From assembly GCA_023653625.1 (NCBI GenBank), contig CM042900.1:28820144-28884143 (forward strand): DNA of 64,000 nt. The letters are read 5' to 3'. This document shows positions 23,852 to 35,927 of the stretch, one piece after another. A program made the translations under genes and the position numbers. Every line of letters starts with the position of its first letter. Within the stretch, counting starts at the first letter, position 1. The stretch is from Triadica sebifera (taxonomy: Eukaryota; Streptophyta; Magnoliopsida; Malpighiales; Euphorbiaceae). The notes below the pieces were generated by a model. The model made no database searches. It saw only the letters and a list, made by a program, of their open reading frames with translations, and was not told the origin of the DNA.

Positions 23852-26800
23852 ATGGCTGTGGTGCTTAACCGGCATCTGCTCTGCTTCTCAAATTCAGGAA
23901 CCAGACCAACAACAATTACTCCCCCATGTTCATGCTTGCTTTATAAAACAAGCTTCTTAAGTCCTAAAAGGAAGCCTTTTTTCTCTCTGATTTCTTGCTC
24001 TTCTTCTACTTCTCAGTCCTCTGAACCCAATACGCAGACTGCTGAGTCCTGTATTAATTTGGGTCTCTCCCTCTTCTCCAAAGGACGGGTAATATCTGTC
24101 AAATATTCTCTCACTCTTCTTCGTTTCCTTTTTTTTTTTTTTTAGAAAGGCTACGAATTGATGAGCTGTTATTGAATTTTGGGGATTCTCGGTCGAATTT
24201 GTGCTTAAATTCATGTTCTCCTTCATCGATTTTATTATTTGGTGTATCTGCTATTTTAACGATTGAGGCTAGACTCGAGATTTATCTTCTTTCTTAATTT
24301 ATCCGCACATTTCTCCCCTAACTACTCGCTGTAACCTTACATTCGTTTCGTGGATAATTAAGTTGATGTTTTTGGTAGTTAGCGAAATTCAAGCTTGAGC
24401 ATTATAATTATGGCATTGAATACTCTTGGTAACAATGGATGTTTCAGGTTAGAGATGCTTTAGTCCAGTTCGAAACGGCACTTACTTTAGATCCCACACC
24501 TGTGGAGGCCCAAGCTGCACTCTATAACAAAGCGTGTTGCCATGCTTACCGGTAGGAATTTTTTCCTTTTTTCTTTGATAAATTGGCCTTCTATTTTTCT
24601 TTCAATTTCTGATAATTTGCTGCAATTACGTTAGTTATCTATTTTAATGTGTTATAGTTCAACTGCATTGAATTTATTAATATAATGATACAAGTAAATA
24701 AGTAATCAATGAGCCAGTGACAACTCAATCCTACTGTAGGAAGTCCTTCAATCAGTTGATTATCAGTTATCTTGCCTAATTGGCAGCCCTAATAATATGT
24801 TGAGTGTGAGCACAAGTTCCTCACCTCAAATCTAATAAAATCGCTCATCTAACATATACACGTCCTGTATGAATTGCCAGAAAAAAACCATAGGCTGCGG
24901 AAATATTTTGGTTTGTGTCCTTGAAGTTGCTATTTTCCTACTTCAACCATAACTTCTCTTAAGAATAAATTTGTCTTTAAGCATAGCTTTGCTAAGCTGA
25001 TTAGCCTTGTTTTTCATTCTTATCTTGAGGAAGAGAGGAAGGAAAGAAAGCTGCCGATTGCCTTCGTACTGCTTTGAGGGAATATAATCTTAAATTTGGA
25101 ACCATTTTAAATGATCCTGACTTGGCTTCTTTCAGAGCTTTGCCTGAGTTCAAGGAATTGCAAGAAGAGGTTTTTCATTCTGTCTTGCCTTTGTTTCATA
25201 TGTTAATCCCTTTTTCTTTTAACCTCTAACCTGGCAGATTTTTGAAATTGTATAAACATTGTTCCTTTTATCCTAATTCTACACTATCCTTTCTCCACTT
25301 GAACTAAAACTAAGAGTACTGGATTATGCAATCATCAAATTGTTTCACCTGCCCTGTGGAAATCAAGGATTGAACTCTTTAAGTGTTATGTCTCATAAAT
25401 ATGTCGTGTTTACAGGCTAGGGTGGGAGGCGAAGATATAGGCTACAGTTTTCGTAGAGATCTCAAACTCATTAGTGAGGTCCAAGCACCATTTCGTGGGG
25501 TTAGGAGATTTTTTTATGTGGCACTGTCAGCAGCTGCAGGAATTTCATTGTTCTTTACTATTCCAAGGCTCTTTCGTGCAATTAACGGTGGGGATGGTGC
25601 CCCAGATCTATTAGAAACTGCTGGAAATGCTGCGATTAATATAGGAGGTAAACACAGGAAACTTTCTCTGTCAGACAAAGAAAAGTTTGTTGTAATTAAT
25701 GTATACAGTAATTGGTTAGCTACCCTCTTTTTTCTTGGAACTTTTTATTCTACAGTTGGACATACATTATTATAGCACCAAACATGATTATTGACCAGAG
25801 GCTATAAGCTTGCTTCTCAAAATGACTAAGTTTTTGAATCAGCAATCTACAGGCATTGTTGTTCTTGTGGCCCTGTTTTTCTGGGACAATAAGAAAGAGG
25901 AAGAACAAATTGCACAGATTACCAGAGATGAAACTCTATCAAGGTTGCCCTTGCGGCTTTCTACCAATCGGATTGTTGAACTCGTACAACTTCGGGACAC
26001 TGTTAGGCCAGTCAGTATTAAAATCTTGATTTCCCACCCTAATTATTTGTGTTTGTGCCACAATTTCCTTGCACTGTTGAATGCAATCCTTAAATTAAAC
26101 ATTCAAAATTGCATTGCATGCCATCCTAATTAAATTATTTTTATACTTGTATGATCTATTTTTAAGATTTAAATATAGCCCCATTATCAATTTCAACTGA
26201 GGAAAAGAAAACTGTTGACTGTTTTGGCATAGGATTGTTACTAATTTTAGATAGAAATTTATTTTTCTATGAATTAATGAATGTAGTTTGATTCATTATA
26301 TTGTGATGAACTTTTTGAAATGTAACCAAGTATAATCATTAAAATGGTTTAAGTTTTATTAATTGGTTCAACATGTTTCTTCAATGAAATTTTGAAATCA
26401 TGTTAAATCAAAATCAAAATACTGCATGATAAGTACTCTAAATGATGGTTTGGAATCAGGTAATTTTAGCAGGGAAAAAGGAGACTGTTACCTTGGCTAT
26501 GCAAAAGGCAGAGAGGTTCAGAACTGAGCTCCTTAGACGAGGTGTTCTTCTAGTTCCTGTTATCTGGGGTGAAGGTAGAGAACCGGAAGTGCAGAAGAAA
26601 GGCTTTGGTGCTTCTGCGAAGGCAGCTGCTGCCCTCCCTTCAATCGGGGTAAGAGTCGGAGTTCCCTACTCTGTTTCTTCTACTACACGGAAAGTAATAG
26701 AATCATTTCATATCATTTGATATCAGGATAAATTAGAAATGAATATTTGAGTAAGATTTATTAGAGTGGCGATTCTTTACAGCCTTGACATAAAATTTGA

Positions 26801-27857
26801 TGGCATCTTGGTAGGAAGATTTTGATAAACGAACTCAGTCTGTAGTTGCAAAATCAAAGTTGAAAGCTGAAATTCGCTTTAAAGCAGAAGTTGTATCATC
26901 AGCAGAATGGGAAAGGTCAATTGCTACTCTTTTTATTTTTTTCTTTTTCTTTTCTGTTATTTCAAAATTAATTATGGCAGAGCATAATTTATGCTGCATT
27001 TTGTGAGAGTAGATAGTAGCACATATTTTGTCCTTGTCTTCTTTTCATGTTTTCCGCATTCATCACAATGCTATGATGCTAATTTACTTGCTTCACCACT
27101 CAAATCCTAAATTATTAAGTTGTTCTTTTCTAATTAATAATCATAAAGTTGATAGGGGCGCCTATGATAGTTTGTGCTTCTTGTTAGACTTGTATTGTCA
27201 TGTCATCTGCCTAATAATTTTTCTGAACTATTTAGGTGGATAAGGGATCAGCAGAAGTCTGAAGGAGTTACTCCAGGGGAGGATGTCTATATAATAATGC
27301 GTCTTGATGGTCGAGTTCGAAGATCGGGGAAAGTAAGTATTATCAACTGGAATGACTGTGAGGAAAATTTGAAATGAGTAATATTTGTTTTTGAGTTTGA
27401 AATTACAAGAGCAGTGAAATCATTGATTGATTTAGGGATCTGTTTCTTCTCTTCAATCATTTACCCGGCAGCAGCATTTGATCTTTATATAGAAGCTAGC
27501 AAAAGCTAATAACTGAATCTATTCATATGCTCCTGTTTTCCCAGAATGCTGAGGGATCAAATCTTCAACATTCATACAAAATATATTAAAGATTATGGTA
27601 TTAATAAGATAGTAGACATTCTCATGAAACATTTGTCTAGACCTGGTCCTGACTTTATTCATGAACCGTACAAGTATGTGGCATTCTCTTACAGGCTTGA
27701 TCTATGAATAAAGTTATAGATCAGGTCTATACAAGAATTGTCATTTTTTGGTATTGAGTCAGTAACTCCAACGGTATTGCAGGGCCTGCCCGACTGGCAA
27801 CAAATTGTGAAGGAACTGCCACCAATGGAAGGATTATTAAGTAAGCTTGAAAGATAG
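23852..27857 (+). CDS. LPA1: LOW PSII ACCUMULATION 1-like protein, chloroplast
   Basis: Nine exons: 23852-24088, 24448-24551, 25034-25169, 25416-25647, 25853-26010, 26460-26648, 26815-26915, 27236-27332 and 27783-27857. All junctions are GT-AG and phases agree, giving 442 residues (Arabidopsis LPA1 about 453). LPA1 is a thylakoid membrane chaperone that helps assemble photosystem II around the D1 protein. Residues 1 to about 60 look like a chloroplast transit peptide rich in Ser, Thr and Arg. A TPR region follows across exons 1-3 (INLGLSLFSKGRV, ALVQFETALTLDPTPVEAQA, YNKACCHAYR). Two membrane spans are predicted, YVALSAAAGISLFF in exon 4 and IVVLVALFFW in exon 5, and the C-terminal domain contains ITRDETLSRLPLRLSTNR and RLDGRVRRSGK. 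The start at 23852 is preferred; an upstream ATG in the same frame at 23792 would add 20 residues. I see no damage. Confidence 0.93.
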
Positions 27858-29785
27858 GCGTTCCTGGTTCTGCTGCCTCTTCTCGAAAGATTTTTGTCTG
27901 TCTTTGCCTCATTTAGGTGTTACATTAACCTTTTTGTTGTTTTTTTTTTATACCATGATGGTAATTGCTTGCCATATCAAAAGAAAGGTTGTGGTATTGC
28001 TGAAAGCTCGCCATCTTTTTTAAAAAACTATTTAAATGGTGTAAATTACACTGCAAAAATTGGAGGAAATTAATATTTGGTGATTGGAAAATACAGTAGT
28101 GGTTCATATGGTGTTTAATTTATTAATTTCAGTTCAGATCATATGTGTCAAGACGCCACGCCATTTCTTTTTTTTTTTTTTCTAATTCTTGAAACGTATG
28201 CCTCTGTGGAAGTTAAAATCTCGTTTTTCTTGAGCAAGACTTGAGGGCACAACCTGCTCTATAAAGAATTTGATTTCTTTTATCAAAGTGGCCATGAGAA
28301 TGGGATCTTGAGGAACTTGTACTTCCAACTGGGAAGAATAACAGTTTTCCAAGCATAGTTCAATCGTTTTCACATTTTCCCAAGTTCAGACTTAATTTCT
28401 ATGAATTTTCCTACTCAAAATACAGCTTTTCACCAAGCATGCATATCGACTTTTGAAAGGACTATTAACAAATGCCAACTCACGTTTCTAACCCATATAA
28501 AAATAGTTTACGAGAGAGAAATTATTCGTCGGCCTTGATTTTTAATTAGAAAGTTCAAACTTCTACGTTCTACCTCACGCATGATGCAAATCATATATTA
28601 ATATTGGTATTCATTCTAGAAACACTTGTAGGCTTAAAGGAAAAAATCCAATAAAAATTAAAAAAAAAAAAGAATTGTTGGTTAGGTACTTATAAAATAT
28701 CAAAGTGTTGAATTTACATGATTCACTAATCGATAACAAAAAGTCTTGAAAAAAGATTGTGACAAGCAACTCAATGTTATCTTGGGTACTTATAAGAATT
28801 GTGACAAGACTTAGAAAGTACAAGATAATAAATAAAAGAAAATTGAGTTTAAATGATGTGTGCTGTGTGTATTACAGACAAAAAGTTAGAATATTTATAA
28901 TAATGCATGTTGTGTGTATTATGAACAAGATAAAATTACAAAAAAAAAACTATCTAAACTTTTAATAAATTACAGCTATTTTAAAAAATTAACAGTTTAT
29001 TTTTTATTATTTGAAATAATATTTATTCACTTTATACAATATAAATTTCAAATATTACAGTACAATATACTATATGATTTTTGTATATGTTGAGATATTT
29101 CTGAATAAATTTTTTAAAATTTTATGTACATCATAAAGATATTTTATTAAAATTCAGAATTTATACTCGTTACCAACAACTATAACAGCAGAACAACCAG
29201 TATATTTAAGTCATAGTTTTTCTAATTGTTATCATAAATAATATTTTTATCAAAATATATTGAGTTAACAATTAATTTTTTAAAAAATTATTTCTAATTG
29301 TAATTTATTAGAATTGTTATATAAACAAAAAAAATTACAATATTTATATACCACAGTAATAGGAATCAAAGTTCTAACAATACAAGTGTCCTAATGCTAG
29401 TCAAATATGATAATACATAACTATTCGGATTAGATCATTATACGCTTGGGATACTTCTCGTCTTAGCACAATCCCTTTTCGAGCCGAACTCTTCCTTCTA
29501 GAATCACCCAGCCTCAATTGTACTGGTATAAACACCACGTCAAAAAAAATTCATCTGAAATTTTTATTTATAAAATTTTATATTTTTTTTTCAAAAAAAA
29601 TTGTTATGATTCTTCTAGAATTATTTATATTTTTGTTATGATCTTTATAGATTCACTTAAATAATATTTATATACATTTCAATTTTTTTATTTTATCTAT
29701 TTAAATAAATCTGTGTATTTATTCCCCTATATTTTAATCAATATTCCCACGAAAATAAGTTTATTTTTTTTATTTTTCTCAAATT

Positions 29786-29875
29786 ATAGGCCAATTTCCA
29801 TTTTTAACATGTAATTAATTTATTAATTCTATAGGCCAATTTCCATTTTCAACATGTAATTAATTTATTAATTCT
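29786..29875. repeat. 45-bp tandem duplication
   Basis: Units 29786-29830 and 29831-29875 (ATAGGCCAATTTCCATTTT then AACATGTAATTAATTTATTA) are almost identical. Confidence 0.93.
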
Positions 29876-30146
29876 AATGTGTGTCTTGTTATAAAAAAAA
29901 ATATGAAATATAATTTCTTATATTTTCAATATGCCCATTATTAATATAGCTAAGAAAAATGTATAATTTGAATCATACTAATTAAATATTTAAATTTATG
30001 TGAAATTAAAAGTAAGTTTATTTAATTTGTGGTACAAATTAAGGGAGTATATATTTTTTATAATATTTAATTTTGGCCTGCTCATATACTAATTTTTAAT
30101 TTTGCCCATACATTTGAAGGACATATTATGTATATGGAAGTTCCAT

Positions 30147-30412
30147 TTGTTTCTGAAAAATATTTTTTTTATTTTCTAATGTTTGGTTTATATCTATAAA
30201 ATAAATCAAAAAAATATTTTACAAATTAATAGAAAATATTTTAAAAATAAGAGAAAAAACTACTCATTTTAAAAATAATATATTATTTTCTAAAACTTAT
30301 TATATATAAAAAAAATACCACTTTATTTTTTATTTTTTATTTTTCTAATATTACAGTCAAATATAAAAAAATATTATATTTTTCTCATAAATATTTTCTA
30401 AAGAACAAACAT
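30147..30412. mobile_element. Possible MITE with imperfect terminal inverted repeats
   Basis: The left end GTTTCTGAAAAATATTT and the right end AAATATTTTCTAAAGAACAAAC are imperfect inverse matches, and the interior is AT-rich and non-coding. Low complexity makes this uncertain. Confidence 0.35.
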
Positions 30413-31179
30413 AGTCAGAGCCTTGAGTTTTGATTCCTTTACTTGTCCAAAAGTCCGAAGTAACATGTATAGATTTGGCCTCTCCCATGTTATTAAATGA
30501 ATTCAACTAACCGCCCCAATTAAACATTACTTGATTTTCATTTCTTTGTATTCATTATATAATTCTGACATTTGGTAGGTTTTGAATGGTTCATCAGCGA
30601 CACAATATTTGTTAGAGCAATTGGCATGAGTTGAACTTCATTAAAGTAGAGAGCTTTTATGGAAAGTCTGGTTGCAAATCCCATTAAAATAATCTCATTG
30701 CTTCCTTTCTTGGGTTTTGTTTCGTTATTAACTAATCTAACATTATTATTCTGATAATAAAGCCATTATTATTAAAATCCTCAATTAGAATAGGACAGTC
30801 AATCTCAAATTGTTATTGGATGTTATAATTTTTTTTATTTAATTAACTGATTTTTTTAATTTTTTTATAAAATATTTTTTAAAATTTATTTTTGGAAAAA
30901 ATATCTATTTATTTCTAAAAATTATTTAAAAACTCAAAAAATAAAAAAATAAATTTTTTTTTCTGAAAATATTTTTATTAAATACAATGACAAACTGCTA
31001 TTGTCAAATACAATACCAAACAGAATTACAGCCTAACAGAATAATGTCACAGCAATAAAATAACTTATATGATACTCTTAGCCAATTGAACAAGTATTTG
31101 CCCTCTCCAGGAATAAAACACCTTCATTAATCCAGCTAATTATAACCACCTATTTAAAAAAAGTTGCCCACCCGCTCAT

Positions 31180-31186
31180 TATAAAG
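31180..31186 (+). promoter_or_regulatory. Candidate TATA box of the RALF gene
   Basis: TATAAAG about 43 bases before the RALF start codon. The promoter thus looks intact although the coding frame is broken. Confidence 0.45.
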
Positions 31187-31228
31187 AAAGAAAATAAAGC
31201 CGCAGAGAGGCAAAAGAAAGCAGCAACA

Positions 31229-31563
31229 ATGGCTAATCCCTCCACCTTTCTCTTGACCTTCTGCCTATTACTCTCTGCTCTGACCATTGATGCAATCGGA
31301 GACGAGAAACTGATGAGGCGGTTTCCGACGAAACTCCGGTGCCAAGGCACGGTGGCGGAGTGCGTGGGAGAAGATGAATTCGGGATGGAATCAGAGATCA
31401 GCCGGCGGATACTGGCTACCACGATTACATAAGCTATGGAGCGCTACAGAGAGACACTACGCCTTGTTCACAGAGAGGTGCATCTTACTACAACTGCCAG
31501 CCAGGCGCACAGGCCAATCCATATTCCCGTGGTTGCAGCACCATTACTCGTGGCCGGAGTTGA
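31229..31563 (+). pseudogene. RALF peptide hormone precursor, frameshifted
   Basis: An intronless RALF gene. The first frame (31229-31432) encodes a signal peptide (to about residue 23), a propeptide and the dibasic S1P-type processing site RRIL, then stops at 31430-31432 just as the mature peptide begins. The frame starting at 31423 continues the mature peptide (DYISYGAL, then SYYNCQPGAQANPYSRGC) to a TGA at 31561-31563. One base appears to be missing between the two frames, around 31420-31424. The mature peptide should have four cysteines; three are present and the last (usual RCRS) is GRS. RALFs are secreted peptides sensed by FERONIA-type receptor kinases. The frameshift lies in the receptor-binding segment, so the product should be inactive unless the shift is a sequencing error. 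The independent loss of the fourth cysteine argues for real decay. Confidence 0.85.
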
Positions 31564-33120
31564 CCTTCTAAATTTTTCTGATTTTCTTTGTACTGCATAT
31601 TGTTTGATGCAATTCTTATTTCTTGTAAGCAATTTGATTCTCTCTTATTTCTACCTCGCAACTGCATTTCTTTTTTCTTTTTTTTCTTTAATAACTATAT
31701 ATTTCGACTGTGTTGATAATTTCATGCTTCTTTCATCCTCATCTATTACTTTGTCGTGATCACTTCAATGTGCTCAAAACTTGGAGAGGGAAATGACAGG
31801 TTTACTTGTTGTTTTGAAAATTGAAAGCATTCTTCAAATTCAGTTCCAAATTTCCATTCCCAGAGCCAGAATTGTTCTCAAGATATTGTATTTGAACAAA
31901 ATTTGAAATCTAACCTCTAAGTATTTTTACAGAATTATCGAAAGAAAATATGACAATTTTTTTTTTAATTTGGATGTCATAAAGGTAAAGCAACAGAAAA
32001 TGGCGCACAGATCAAAAGAGTAATTAGAACTCTAATCAAAATTCCAGTTTTCTTTTATTTGAAAGAGAAAACTCTTCAACCCAACTTACTCTGCCTCTTC
32101 CATCACACTTAATTAACTCCATAACTTGCATGTCACAAGTAATGTTATTAAAAATAAATAAAAATTTGATCTCACAAGTTTGATATCAGGGCAAATTTCT
32201 AAAAACTCGTTGAAATTTGTTAATCTTTACATTTATGTTAATATTTTTATAAGAGTTAATTAAATGATGATTGACAATTAATTTCTTCTTTTGTCTGTTT
32301 TTTTCTTTTTTTTTTTTTTGTCAACGACACATACTAAAGTACAAAACCCTTAAAAGCATATTTAATAGTATTTTTTATTTTAAAGAGCATATTTGACATA
32401 ATGAAGAACATTTCTAAATAAAGAGAGTAAAAATTATTTCATTAGTCCAATAGATTTTTTATATTTTCACTTCATTTTACTTTATTTCATATAAATTAAT
32501 ATTTATCAAAAGAAAAAAATATATATAATTTTTATTATAAGAAAAGAAAATATTTTTAAAGAAATTCGTCGATAAAAAAATAGAATATACATAAAAAGTA
32601 AAAATGAATTAATTATAATTATAATAGAGAATAAAGTTTGACTCTCTAGATTCAGAGAGTCAAACTCACTTTCTACTTCATAATTTAAAAATAAAGAACT
32701 TATTGAAGTTGTTTTTTATTGTACGACTTTTTAAAATAAAAAATTTGACTTAAATCACTAGTCTATTGGGTAATATTATATAGAGAGTCAAACTCACTTT
32801 CTACTTTATAATTTAAAAATAAACAATTTATTGAAGTTGTTTTTTATTGTACTAATTTTTAAAATAAAAAATTTGACTTAAATCACTAGTCTATTGGGTG
32901 ATATCACATTTACATTTACATTCTTATTTTTTAAAAGGTCAATTAAATAATTCATAAAAATTAATTTTGTCATATAGGCACTATTTTGCAACACCAAAAT
33001 AGATTATAATTTAGTTTGATCCTAAAAATAATCTAATTTAACCAATAAGTTGTGTTTAGTAAAGAAAATTATTTGGAAAAAAAACTAAATTATAATATCC
33101 TAAAATAAGCTAGTAAAATT
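31564..33120. other. Intergenic region downstream of RALF
   Basis: No gene seen. A 128-bp tandem duplication at 32654-32909 is the main structure. Confidence 0.6.
32654..32909. repeat. 128-bp tandem duplication
   Basis: Units 32654-32781 and 32782-32909 (AGAGAGTCAAACTCACTTTC ... CACTAGTCTATTGGGT) differ by only a few bases. Confidence 0.93.
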
Positions 33121-33122
33121 AG

Positions 33123-34893
33123 TATTCAAAAAAATTAGTAGAATATGATTTTTTTCCTTTATACTCTTATTTTTTTATTAAATGATTTATTATATCATTT
33201 AACCCCAAATCTTGCCTCTATTATCTCTCTTGTTCAACCGCCAATTCCCTCAACCTTCTCTCGTTCAGGTTTGTGATTTTTGCACTCTCCCTCTCTATGC
33301 AACGTTGGATGTAGGTGAAGACTGAAGATTGCATATTTGATGGATTAGGGAAAAACTCTAATTGATATTCAAAACCAAAATGTTTAATTAATTTTCAGTA
33401 GTTGAGCAACCGTGTGTGAATTGGAGTTGTAGATGTTTATTATTTTAGATTAATATAAAATGATATTTTTTTAGTTACTTTTATTAAACATTTTTAATTC
33501 AATCAGTTAAATTATCAATTACTGAATTTTTTAGCTAGTAAATTACCAACAACTAAGATTTTCAACTAATTTTAGCAGGTAGAGCCTCCATTGGGCTTTT
33601 TATTTAAAACATTAATTAGTCTAACTTTTAAAACAAACTAAGTCTAAAATTCTTGAACTATCTGCATTGGCCATATATATCATATCACAATATAAACATG
33701 TAAATTTTAAATTATAAAATCATAAAATATAAATGAAATTAGAAATTTTCAATCAAAATCAATCATATCAACCATGGTCGCAAAGTACACAAAGGAGAGA
33801 GAGGGGGGGGGGGGGGAGACAACGTTAAACCATCTCTCAAATAGAAGCAACAAGTAATCCACATCCGGATTTTCGGACAGAATAGAATTCGAAGAAAACA
33901 GTCATAGTAAACATATACAAGAATTGATACCTCAAACCATGATTCGTAGAAAAACACAAGTTAGCATGAAATTGAACTTTGACTAATTTACAGCCAAATC
34001 TTCCTCTTCCTTCTCTCCACCTGACTTTTGCTTGGACGGGGCTGAAGGCGATGGAGATCCTTCCACTCCCATTTCTGTTCTCAACTCATTTATGCTCTGC
34101 TCCAACTCATTTATGCGACTTCCCATCTCATCAAGTGCTTTGAAGTCGAGAAAACAGCGACTCTTACACATTTCAAATGAGTTTATACTACTAAAAGATT
34201 CATATATGTTTTACTTAAACATTTACAAAGTAGCTAAATAACTGGTATCTGAGTACTTAAAAGCTCTCTTCCAAATAAATTTTACTTGTTTCATATAAAA
34301 ATTTAATTCACTACCATAATGTCTAAGAAGTAGGTTGGCACCAACTAATCTAATCAAAAGAATTCCAAGCTTGCATTTTAAGTTAGACTGAAATGGTGAT
34401 TAACTAAGGCGAGCATAATTGAAAATAAATCCCTCATCAAGTATGAGATGTATCTCAGTTTCGGTCACAGAAAAGTTAGGCAGGTAATTTTTTCCTATTA
34501 AGGACAAGTTACAACAAATGAAAAGGATATTCTTCGTAATGATGGAGACTGACATTGTCTGGAACCTACTTTGCTGCAAAACAAAGTTAAATCAGCAACA
34601 GTAGCAAAAACGAAGAACAAGAGGTCCAAGCAATAGCTCACCATCTGCTGAAGAAGATCTTGGACCTGAAAATTTTGACGGAAAAATGTGGTCAGGACAA
34701 ATTTTATTGAGAAGGAAAAAAAAAACACAAACATACTCAAGTCAATTGAATAAACGTTGGCATGATAAGAAAAAAGATGGATTGGAACAATTTAAAAGAT
34801 AAGAAGTCTAGAAATTTTAATCATGATATGGAATCATAATAACCAAACAAGACAATGGTCTAACTTTGCTAGTTATCAGACTTAAAACACAAA
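33123..34893. repeat. Segmental duplication, copy A (HSBP 3' half)
   Basis: About 1.77 kb matching 35928-37634 in the same orientation at high identity by eye. Differences include a run of 14 G at 33803-33816 (13 G in copy B), about 85 bp present only in copy B near 36187-36275, and about 150 bp present only in copy A from about 33852 to 34000. It ends near 34893, where the sequence switches to a copy of ACACAAACATACTCAAGTCA, a string also found at 34723. Confidence 0.9.
33983..34665 (-). pseudogene. Partial HSBP duplicate (exons 3-5 only)
   Basis: Matches exons 3-5 of the gene at 36734-38134: exon 3' 34665-34642, exon 4' 34573-34531, exon 5' 34135-33983 (minus strand). Splice sites, including the unusual AT-AC pair, are preserved and no stop interrupts the exons, but exons 1 and 2 with the start codon are absent. 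The predicted C-terminus ends EEEDLAVN rather than EEDASI. It lies downstream of the full gene on the same strand, so a read-through transcript could in principle splice exon 2 to exon 3' and use this copy as an alternative 3' end. Without that, it is a dead fragment. Confidence 0.8.
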
Positions 34894-35927
34894 CATACTC
34901 AAGTCATATGAATTGTTCATTCTTAATTTATATATGTAAAAAATTAAGAAAAATCGGAACGTTATAAAACAATAAGAAATTTTTTTATGTTTAAATATTT
35001 TATGATATTATATAAAATATGTGTTATGTGAAAAATTGGAATTTTAGTATCGATGCTTTAGAAAATTTAAATTTTAAAGAATATTTATAAATTTTATTGA
35101 AAATGAAGTGAATTATAACATGAGAATTTTTCTCACATGTTAGCCTAAACGTGAATTAGAGTATTTTTGGCATGTCAATAGGGTAGAAATTGTGGTCTTG
35201 TGTATTTCTGTTGATCACCTAATATATTTTTCAGTTCTGTGCATTTCTGTGGACTAAGTCATATTACATTTGATCATGTGTATTTCTGTGGATGCTAAAT
35301 TGAAATGTAATATGATACCCCTTTAATTCTCTAGGAGCAAGTCTAGAATATTATAATATGTGGATACATGAAAAAGATATTATTAAGAAACCAGAAATAT
35401 ATTGAATTTTGAATTAAATAATTTATAAGTATATTATATTATTGCAATTACAAAAAGAGATTTAAAATTTGAAGTGGTTTCAATATATTTGTATGTTTTA
35501 TTTTAATGATTATTATTATGAGAATTTTTGTACCACTGAGTTATATACTCAGCAAGAGATTTTTTTTTCTCGTGAGTAATAGACAGCGTTTGGACGTGTA
35601 AATAAGGAACGCTAACTTGGAACCCACTAAATGGAGCACAGTAGTAGCAGTAGTAGTGGAACCACCCAGAGCGGGTTGGTCTTTATTTTATTTTGGATAT
35701 ATATATATAAACAAATTTTTAAAATTTCATTATGGTATGTATATATAAAAATAAAATTGTAATTAGGGTGTGTGTGCAAAATAAAATATTTTATATATTT
35801 TAAATTTCTTATATTACATATGTTTTAAAATTTAAAAGAATATTTTTTGAAAAAATTTTATTTTCTATAGCACATCTTATCCGTCCAATATACGGATGGG
35901 TATACGGAAAGATAAAGGGTATTACAA
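34894..35927. other. Spacer between the two HSBP copies
   Basis: About 1 kb without a gene. Around 35195-35295 the string TGTG(T/C)ATTTCTGT(G/T)GA occurs three times at spacings of roughly 40 bp, a pattern often seen in LTR-element non-coding parts. Its source is unclear. Confidence 0.5.

Larger units (their letters stand above)
27858..31228. other. AT-rich intergenic region
   Basis: No gene recognised. It contains a 45-bp tandem duplication at 29786-29875, a possible MITE at 30147-30412, and a dispersed repeat at 30840-31035. Confidence 0.6.

Noticed and set aside
23957..24226. Minus-strand 89-codon frame rich in Lys
   Set aside because: Antisense to LPA1 exon 1 and its intron.
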